Shown here one piece after another: positions 58,741-64,000 of a stretch of DNA of 64,000 nucleotides. The translations under genes and the position numbers were made by a program. Numbering within the stretch: the stretch's first letter is position 1; each line of letters begins with the position of its first letter. The notes beneath the pieces were generated by a model. That model was not told where the DNA came from. It saw only the letters and a program-made list of their open reading frames with translations, and did no database searches. This DNA comes from Bacteroidota bacterium (GTDB lineage Bacteria; Bacteroidota; Bacteroidia; B-17B0; Aurantibacillaceae). Location of the stretch: positions 1 to 64,000 of the forward strand of contig JAUXTT010000024.1 of the NCBI GenBank assembly GCA_030684395.1, in the 5' to 3' direction.

Positions 58741-59970
58741 GTGTTCGACAGAGATAACTGGCAGGAAATAGTTGAAACCATTAAGAAGAATAAGCTTCGA
58801 ACAGGGCTTACCGCTTTTAGCGTGGCCTGGGGTATTTTTATTTTGATTGTGTTATTGGGAGCAGGAACAGGTTTACGAAACGGGGCTCAATCGCAATTCG
58901 GTAATGATGCTGCAAACAGTATCTGGATAGAAGGAGGAACCACCAGCTTGCCTTACAAAGGGATGAAACCCGGAAGAAACATTCAGCTTACGAATACCGA
59001 TTTTAATACGCTTCACACAGATGTTAAGGATATTGAATATGCATCGGCCGTTTATAACAGAAGACAAAACGAAAATATTACTTACAAAAACGAAAAAGGA
59101 ACATTTATAATTCGTTCGTGCATGCCTGAGCATGTGATGCTGGAAAAAGCAAACATCATCAAAGGGCGTTTCATTAATAAATATGATATTCAGGAATGTA
59201 GAAAAGTTTGTGCAATTGGATTACCTGTAAAAGAAACGCTTTTTAAAGATGAAGACCCAATCGGGAAATTTATTAATGCTGGCGGAACCCAATACAAGGT
59301 GGTGGGCTACTTTCATGATCCGGGAAGAGGAGACAATGACCGCATTTATGTTCCTGTTTCTACGGCACAAAAAGTTTATAACGGGAAAGATCATGTAGGT
59401 AATATCTGGTTGAGTACAAAAACAACTGAACCCGAACGTACCACTCAAATGGAGGCTGAGATCCGCAACACACTTTCACACAAATACAATTTCGATCCGA
59501 AGGATCTGAATGCAGTTGGTGTATTCAACAACACGATTGAATATGAACGTGTGATGAACATGCTTACCGGAATAAAAATATTTGTGCTCATCATTGGCAT
59601 TCTTACTTTGATCGCAGGAATGGTTGGCGTAAGTAATATTATGATGATCATCGTTAAAGAACGTACAAAAGAAATTGGAGTAAGAAAAGCAATTGGAGCA
59701 ACTCCTGCATCTATTGTTGGACAAATAATTCAGGAAGCAGTATTCATTACTTCATTATCAGGTTATATTGGATTGGTTGCAGGCATCGGACTTATTGAGC
59801 TTGTAAAAATGATAGGACTGGAAGGAGACTTTTTTAAAAACCCGGATGTAGATTTTGGAATGGCAATTTGGGCTATTGTGATTTTAGTTATAGTAGGTGC
59901 AGTTGCAGGATTAATTCCGGCAGTAAAAGCAGCAAGGGTGGAACCGGTGGAAGCTTTGAGAACTGATTAA
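58741..59970 (+). CDS. ABC transporter permease (MacB/FtsX-type), first subunit
   Basis: The 409-residue inner-membrane protein has one transmembrane segment near the N-terminus (about residues 20-42) and a large periplasmic MacB-type domain (about 45-275). Three C-terminal segments follow (about 280-300, 330-355, 375-395) with the FtsX motif VKERTKEIGVRKAIGATP. The start is GTG (GTGTTCGACAGA); the second permease begins with the parallel text MFDKDNWQEI, which confirms it. It pairs with the next permease to form an export channel for an unknown substrate. Confidence 0.92.
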   Translation: MFDRDNWQEIVETIKKNKLRTGLTAFSVAWGIFILIVLLGAGTGLRNGAQSQFGNDAANSIWIEGGTTSLPYKGMKPGRNIQLTNTDFNTLHTDVKDIEYASAVYNRRQNENITYKNEKGTFIIRSCMPEHVMLEKANIIKGRFINKYDIQECRKVCAIGLPVKETLFKDEDPIGKFINAGGTQYKVVGYFHDPGRGDNDRIYVPVSTAQKVYNGKDHVGNIWLSTKTTEPERTTQMEAEIRNTLSHKYNFDPKDLNAVGVFNNTIEYERVMNMLTGIKIFVLIIGILTLIAGMVGVSNIMMIIVKERTKEIGVRKAIGATPASIVGQIIQEAVFITSLSGYIGLVAGIGLIELVKMIGLEGDFFKNPDVDFGMAIWAIVILVIVGAVAGLIPAVKAARVEPVEALRTD

Positions 59971-59987
59971 GACAAACGCAAGATTAT

Positions 59988-60023
59988 AAGACATAAGATT
60001 CAAGACAGATCACGTAAACATAA
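59988..60023 (+). repeat. Spacer repeat 2 of the ABC operon
   Basis: AAGACATAAGATTCAAGAC (59988-60006) is followed by ACGTAAACATAA (60012-60023). The same pair of blocks occurs at 61420-61455. Confidence 0.6.
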
Positions 60024-60119
60024 TAAACAAAGAAGACAAACAGATTAAATAATTGATGAAGTTAAATATTGATTTGATAAAAATTAATTTCATTGTACTT
60101 TAACCAGAAACTAGAAATA

Positions 60120-60133
60120 TCCGCCGCGGCGGA
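60120..60133. repeat. Small palindrome TCCGCCGCGGCGGA
   Basis: A perfect 14-bp GC-rich palindrome in the otherwise AT-rich spacer before the second permease gene. A partial match, GTCGCGGCGGAAC, lies at 40679-40690. Confidence 0.6.
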
Positions 60134-60149
60134 AAACCAGAAATAAACA

Positions 60150-61403
60150 ATGTTCGATAAAGATAACTGGCAGGAAATATTCGCTACTATTCGCAAAAAC
60201 AAATTGCGGACAGCACTCACTATGCTTGGTGTGTTATGGGGAATTTTTATGCTTGTTATAATGTTAGGATGTGGAAATGGTTTAAGAAATGGCGTTACCA
60301 GTAGTTTTGGCGGAACCGCAACCAATAGTTTTTTCTGTTGGACACAAACTACTACCAAACCTTACAAAGGAATGAAACCGGGAAGAAATTTTTCTTATGA
60401 CAATTCGGACATGGAGGCTTTAAAACAATTAAAGGAATTAAAAGTTGTTTGTCCGATGAACCAATTAGGAGGACACGATGGTGCCAACAATGTTATGCGT
60501 GGTTTAAAAACAGCAGCAGCAGAAGTGCAAGGAACTTATCCAAACACCATGGAGATCCAAAAAGTGTTTATAGAAAAAGGAAGATTTATAAATGAGAATG
60601 ATATTAAAGAAAGCAGAAAAGTTTGCGTGATAGGTAACCGTGTTTTTGAAATGCTTTTCAAATCACATGAAAATCCTATCGGGCAATACATTCAGATCAA
60701 CGGTGTTTATTTTAAGGTGATAGGGATGTCAAAACCGCTTGTTGGAGGAAATGACGGGAGAGATCAGGCACAACGCATTGTAATTCCATTTACATCATTT
60801 CAAAAAGCATTTAATTTCGGAGACATAGTAGGTTGGTTCGCTATTAATTCACAAGATAATGTTCCTGCAAGTGTTGCAGAACAAAAGGTAATTTCTGTTT
60901 TAAAGGAACGCCACAAAGTTGCGCCCGAAGATCTAAGAGCAATAGGACATTGGAACATGGCTGAAGAATTTGGTAAAATGCAGGGACTTTTTACGGGAAT
61001 TGAAATATTGATCTGGATAGTTGGAGGAGGAACTTTGTTTGCCGGGGTTATCGGTATCAGTAACATCATGCTGATAGTTGTGAAAGAGCGTACAAAAGAA
61101 ATCGGTGTAAAACGTGCATTGGGAGCAACACCTTCGCAAATTGTTTTTCAAATTATGCTGGAGTCCTTATTTTTGACGGCCATTGCAGGCTATATGGGAT
61201 TATGTTTTGGCATAGGCATTTTAGAAATGATCAATACTTATTTAGTTGGAGATGGTGGAGAAATGTTTAAGAACCCGACAGTAGATCTTAGCATAGCAAT
61301 AAAAGCATTGACAATATTGATTGTTTCGGGAGCAATAGCAGGAACGATTCCGGCGAGAAAAGCGGTTGCTATTTTACCGGTGGAAGCGTTGAGGGCGGAG
61401 TAA
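60150..61403 (+). CDS. ABC transporter permease (MacB/FtsX-type), second subunit
   Basis: The 417-residue paralogue of the preceding permease has the same start (MFDKDNWQEI), an N-terminal transmembrane segment (about 20-42), a periplasmic domain and three C-terminal segments with VKERTKEIGVKRALGATP. It likely forms a heterodimer with the first permease. The spacer before it contains a short palindrome and a spacer repeat. Confidence 0.92.
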   Translation: MFDKDNWQEIFATIRKNKLRTALTMLGVLWGIFMLVIMLGCGNGLRNGVTSSFGGTATNSFFCWTQTTTKPYKGMKPGRNFSYDNSDMEALKQLKELKVVCPMNQLGGHDGANNVMRGLKTAAAEVQGTYPNTMEIQKVFIEKGRFINENDIKESRKVCVIGNRVFEMLFKSHENPIGQYIQINGVYFKVIGMSKPLVGGNDGRDQAQRIVIPFTSFQKAFNFGDIVGWFAINSQDNVPASVAEQKVISVLKERHKVAPEDLRAIGHWNMAEEFGKMQGLFTGIEILIWIVGGGTLFAGVIGISNIMLIVVKERTKEIGVKRALGATPSQIVFQIMLESLFLTAIAGYMGLCFGIGILEMINTYLVGDGGEMFKNPTVDLSIAIKALTILIVSGAIAGTIPARKAVAILPVEALRAE

Positions 61404-61419
61404 ATAGAGCCAAGACAGC

Positions 61420-61455
61420 AAGACATAAGATGCAAGACACTTTACGTAAACATAA
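61420..61455 (+). repeat. Spacer repeat 3 of the ABC operon
   Basis: AAGACATAAGATGCAAGAC (61420-61438) is followed by ACGTAAACATAA (61444-61455), the same arrangement as spacer 2. Confidence 0.6.
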
Positions 61456-61544
61456 GAAATAACAGAGACAAAAGGACAAAATTATAGATAACAAAGAAAC
61501 AGACTGGCGGCTAAAAAACTGAATAACTAACGACTAATTATATT

Positions 61545-62651
61545 ATGATCAAGAAAATTTTTAAATACATTTTACTTACTGCATTTGTAGGGTTATTTAT
61601 ATGGACACTTTATTTTCTGTGGAGTAAATCTCAAACACCTCCGGTAGTGTTTCAAACATTAACTGCCTTTGATACCAGTATTGTAAAAAAAACAGTTGCA
61701 ACCGGTTCTATCATTCCGCGTAAGGAAGTTAACATGAAATCGCAGGTAAGCGGGATCATTGAAAAGCTTTATATAGTTGCCGGGCAAGAGATCAAAGCAG
61801 GTGATATACTTGCTAAGATCAAGATCATTCCTAATATGGCTAATCTTGCAAATGCGGAGAATAGAATTAGTGTAGCACAACTAAACTTCGATAATGCTAA
61901 AATTGATTTTGAACGTAACGATAATTTATTGAAACAAAATGTGATCTCTAAATCAGAGTGGCTTCCTTACGATCTCAAATTAAAATCAGCCGATCAGGAA
62001 TTAAAAGCTGCGGAAGATAATCTTACTTTGGTAAAAGAAGGTGTTACAAAAGCGGCAGGAAGTGCTACCAACACATTGGTAAAAGCAACAATCAGCGGAA
62101 TGGTATTGGATGTTCCGGTAAAAGAAGGATCACAGGTAATTGAGAGTAATACTTTCAATGAAGGAACTACCATTGCTAGTGTTGCCAACATGGGTGAAAT
62201 GATCTTCGAGGGAAAGCTGGATGAAAGTGAAGTAGGAAAAGTAATTCCGGGAATGGATATATTACTTACTATCGGGGCTATCGACATAGAAAAATTTGCA
62301 GCTAAACTGGAATACATTTCTCCGAAAGGCGCAACAGAGAACGGGGCAATACAGTTTTTAATTCGTGCTGCCATCACCAAACAAACAGGAACTTTTTTAC
62401 GCGCAGGTTACAGTGCTAATGCGGATATTATTTTATCCAAGAAAGATAAAGTGCTTTCTGTTCCTGAAAGTGTATTACAATTTGATAAAGACAAGACCTT
62501 TGTTGAATTGGAAACAGGCACTCAAAAATTTGAAAAGAAATATATTAAAACAGGGATCAGTGATGGAATTAATATTGAAGTATTGGATGGATTAACAAAA
62601 AAAGATAAGATCAAGATCCCAACATTAGCACCGCCACCTGAGCAGCATTAA
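61545..62651 (+). CDS. Periplasmic membrane-fusion protein (HlyD/MacA family)
   Basis: The 368-residue protein has an N-terminal membrane anchor (about residues 6-28). A biotinyl-lipoyl-like half-motif follows (IIEKLYIVAGQEIKAGDILAKI), then a coiled-coil hairpin (about 105-165) and the returning lipoyl half and barrel domain (ATISGMVLDVPVKEGSQV). It links the inner-membrane ABC unit to an outer-membrane channel, as MacA does for MacB. No TolC gene is in this window, so the channel is encoded elsewhere. The substrate (antibiotic, lipoprotein or peptide) is unknown. Confidence 0.93.
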   Translation: MIKKIFKYILLTAFVGLFIWTLYFLWSKSQTPPVVFQTLTAFDTSIVKKTVATGSIIPRKEVNMKSQVSGIIEKLYIVAGQEIKAGDILAKIKIIPNMANLANAENRISVAQLNFDNAKIDFERNDNLLKQNVISKSEWLPYDLKLKSADQELKAAEDNLTLVKEGVTKAAGSATNTLVKATISGMVLDVPVKEGSQVIESNTFNEGTTIASVANMGEMIFEGKLDESEVGKVIPGMDILLTIGAIDIEKFAAKLEYISPKGATENGAIQFLIRAAITKQTGTFLRAGYSANADIILSKKDKVLSVPESVLQFDKDKTFVELETGTQKFEKKYIKTGISDGINIEVLDGLTKKDKIKIPTLAPPPEQH

Positions 62652-62669
62652 TTTTAAATTCATTTCTAA

Positions 62670-63332
62670 ATGAAAATACATTGGCATGTTAAAACGATTT
62701 CAATTCTCCTGATTATCTTGACTCTTTACGCTTGTGGTGGACCAAAGAAACAAGAATACAAACAGAGCGAACTAAACATTGGCTCTGCAAGTAAAAAGAT
62801 CGAGCTGGATCTTTTAGGAAACAATCTGCGGTCTTTTATTAATATTAAATTATTAAGTGACTCCAGCAGAAATCTTATTTCGCAGCTAGGTGCTTATAAA
62901 TTTTCCACTTCTATTGATCCCGAAAATCAAGACGATAACAGAAACAATCCGGATGCAATTATTTATTATGAGTATGAAGGAATTACATTAAAATACATTT
63001 TTAAAGGAGCCGGTCATTACATTGATCATAAAACAGGATATGTTGAGCAGCCAAATAGAGAACAACTACAAAAGACACTGAACGAATTTAAAAATGCATA
63101 TCTGGAAGAGATTCTAATAGAACCAAGACTATATAAAGGAAATTTACCTTTCACGTTAAGTTCATCTTCAAAACCAAATGACGTAATAAAAGTATTTGGG
63201 AAGCAGGATTCATTATTCAATTCAACCTCCGAAAAGATACGTTACAAGTATCCTGAAAAGGGTGTTTCTTTTGTTTTTGACTACGACAGTACTATGAGCT
63301 ATATTAGTCTAAGCGATACTTTGCGAAAATAG
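62670..63332 (+). CDS. Predicted lipoprotein of unknown function
   Basis: The 220-residue product begins with a basic stretch, a hydrophobic segment and the lipobox LYAC followed by GGPKK (cysteine at about residue 22), so it is lipid-anchored. The rest contains a possible repeat of strand-helix units (IKLLSDSSRNLISQLG, VIKVFGKQDSLFNS). It starts 18 bases after the MFP stop and probably belongs to the export operon. No function is known. Confidence 0.72.
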   Translation: MKIHWHVKTISILLIILTLYACGGPKKQEYKQSELNIGSASKKIELDLLGNNLRSFINIKLLSDSSRNLISQLGAYKFSTSIDPENQDDNRNNPDAIIYYEYEGITLKYIFKGAGHYIDHKTGYVEQPNREQLQKTLNEFKNAYLEEILIEPRLYKGNLPFTLSSSSKPNDVIKVFGKQDSLFNSTSEKIRYKYPEKGVSFVFDYDSTMSYISLSDTLRK

Positions 63333-63411
63333 AACACGGATCAAGCAGATTTAAACGGATAAGATTTTCCTTTATCAGTGTTGATCCGTCAAATCAGTGT
63401 CATCTGTGTTC
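63332..63411. repeat. Imperfect inverted repeat (GAACACGGATC class)
   Basis: The left arm begins GAACACGGATC with GCAGATTTAAACGGAT. The right arm ends CAAATCAGTGTCATCTG and TGTTCC at 63411. It starts on the last base of the lipoprotein stop codon. Confidence 0.65.
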
Positions 63412-63435
63412 CATTATGAGGAGATGATGATTTTA

Positions 63436-63954
63436 TTACTTTGCAATCTCTTTCAAAGCCTTCTTACATCTATGTACTATGGCCGGAGACGTTTCGTGTT
63501 TGACCAGATCAGATAAAACCAGTTTTAACTCATCCTGAAGTTCAGGATACAGTTTTGAAATATTCTGCAATACAGTAATCGAAAAAGCTTTAACAGCAAT
63601 TGGTTCATCCATCGACAGGAGAAACTTCATACAGGCATCATATAGTTTTCCTTGTGATTTTTCCGGGATCTCAATGAATTGAAAAATCCTTAGTGAATTA
63701 CGTTTTACCGCATCGTGTTGATTCGGTTTATCTAAAAGATTGACAATTTTATTTATGTAAGGTTTTATTAAATGCGGATGATTTTCAACACAATAACTAA
63801 CTGCCCAGGCTGCTCTTTGAGTAACTCTATATTCAGAGCCCAGAAACAGTTCCATCAATTCTTTAAAACGATCTTTATCGTCGCCAACATAATTAACGAC
63901 TTTATCCCTTTGAGTTTTGGAATGGTCAACTAATATAACTTCACGAATATTCAT
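63436..63954 (-). CDS. HEAT-repeat-like protein
   Basis: The 172-residue protein is nearly all helical, with repeated pairs of about 35-40 residues such as RVTQRAAWAVSYCVENHPHL, DAVKRNSLRIFQFIEIPEKS and AVKAFSITVLQNISKLYPEL. This is the HEAT/ARM pattern of protein-binding scaffolds. No enzyme motif is present. The partner is unknown. It starts close to the right edge of the window, so its upstream context is not visible. Confidence 0.75.
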   Translation of the reverse strand: MNIREVILVDHSKTQRDKVVNYVGDDKDRFKELMELFLGSEYRVTQRAAWAVSYCVENHPHLIKPYINKIVNLLDKPNQHDAVKRNSLRIFQFIEIPEKSQGKLYDACMKFLLSMDEPIAVKAFSITVLQNISKLYPELQDELKLVLSDLVKHETSPAIVHRCKKALKEIAK

Positions 63955-64000
63955 TCAAATTAGAAATCTAAAATCATAAATCAACAATACTAATGGTAGC

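Noticed and set aside
1-64000. tRNA and rRNA genes
   Set aside because: No cloverleaf-like or rRNA-like segment stood out in the non-coding gaps, but this was by eye only; a tRNAscan and rRNA search would settle it.

Overview
This window is chromosomal DNA from a member of the Bacteroidota. It is AT-rich. It encodes type IX secretion C-terminal sorting domains of both kinds (type B on the 1826-residue adhesin, type A on the sorbosone dehydrogenase-like protein and the PHB depolymerase-like esterase). It has Bacteroidota-style promoters (TTTG, about 20 bases, TAnnTTTG), a BshA of the bacillithiol pathway, a DUF3098-uppP-truB cluster, and several families of intergenic inverted repeats. I cannot name the genus. 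I saw no rRNA, tRNA, CRISPR array, transposase, integrase or phage structural gene.

Layout. 0.1-5.6 kb: a pseudouridine synthase with a long repetitive N-terminal extension, lysS, a lipoprotein and a SRPBCC/GyrI-like protein. 5.6-12 kb: a giant secreted adhesin and a DUF218 membrane protein. 12.3-16.8 kb: bshA, an M23 peptidase and a secreted GSDH-family protein. 16.9-22.9 kb: a complete SUF iron-sulfur operon on the minus strand (sufA-B-C-D-S-E-T) behind a clear promoter with a palindromic operator. 23-31 kb: a secreted hypothetical, truB-uppP-DUF3098, DsbD, ArfB and an amidase. 31-37 kb: a LuxR-type response regulator, two secreted hypotheticals, a strong candidate small RNA, and a hybrid histidine kinase with a stand-alone receiver. 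37-48.6 kb: mostly housekeeping and envelope genes (SprT-like, rnhB, kdsA, lytic transglycosylase, VanZ-like, GDPD, S9 peptidase, rlmB, PHB depolymerase-like).

48.8-51.3 kb is the accessory region. It holds a double-HEPN protein, a DUF4145 protein, a HigBA-type toxin-antitoxin pair with its own promoter and operator palindrome, and a small orphan. A decayed second copy of the 3' end of the neighbouring EamA gene lies between the HEPN pair and the toxin-antitoxin cassette. The cassette is therefore bracketed by two copies of that gene end, which marks it as an inserted segment and suggests the EamA 3' end is an insertion site.

51.3-57.8 kb: an EamA transporter, a thioesterase, then methionine biosynthesis (metZ-type sulfhydrylase, a peroxiredoxin, homoserine dehydrogenase and metX) behind a SAM-I riboswitch and a small unknown protein. 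57.9-63.3 kb: a MacB-like ABC export operon (ATPase, two permeases, membrane fusion protein) and a lipoprotein. The window ends in a HEAT-repeat protein.

Two threads run across the window. The first is a set of long imperfect inverted repeats in gaps between genes, built of short degenerate units; one of them extends a protein C-terminus. The second is an 18-bp palindrome, TCCCGATAGCTATCGGGA or a near variant, present four times, three of them inside the pseudouridine synthase gene in the same reading frame.
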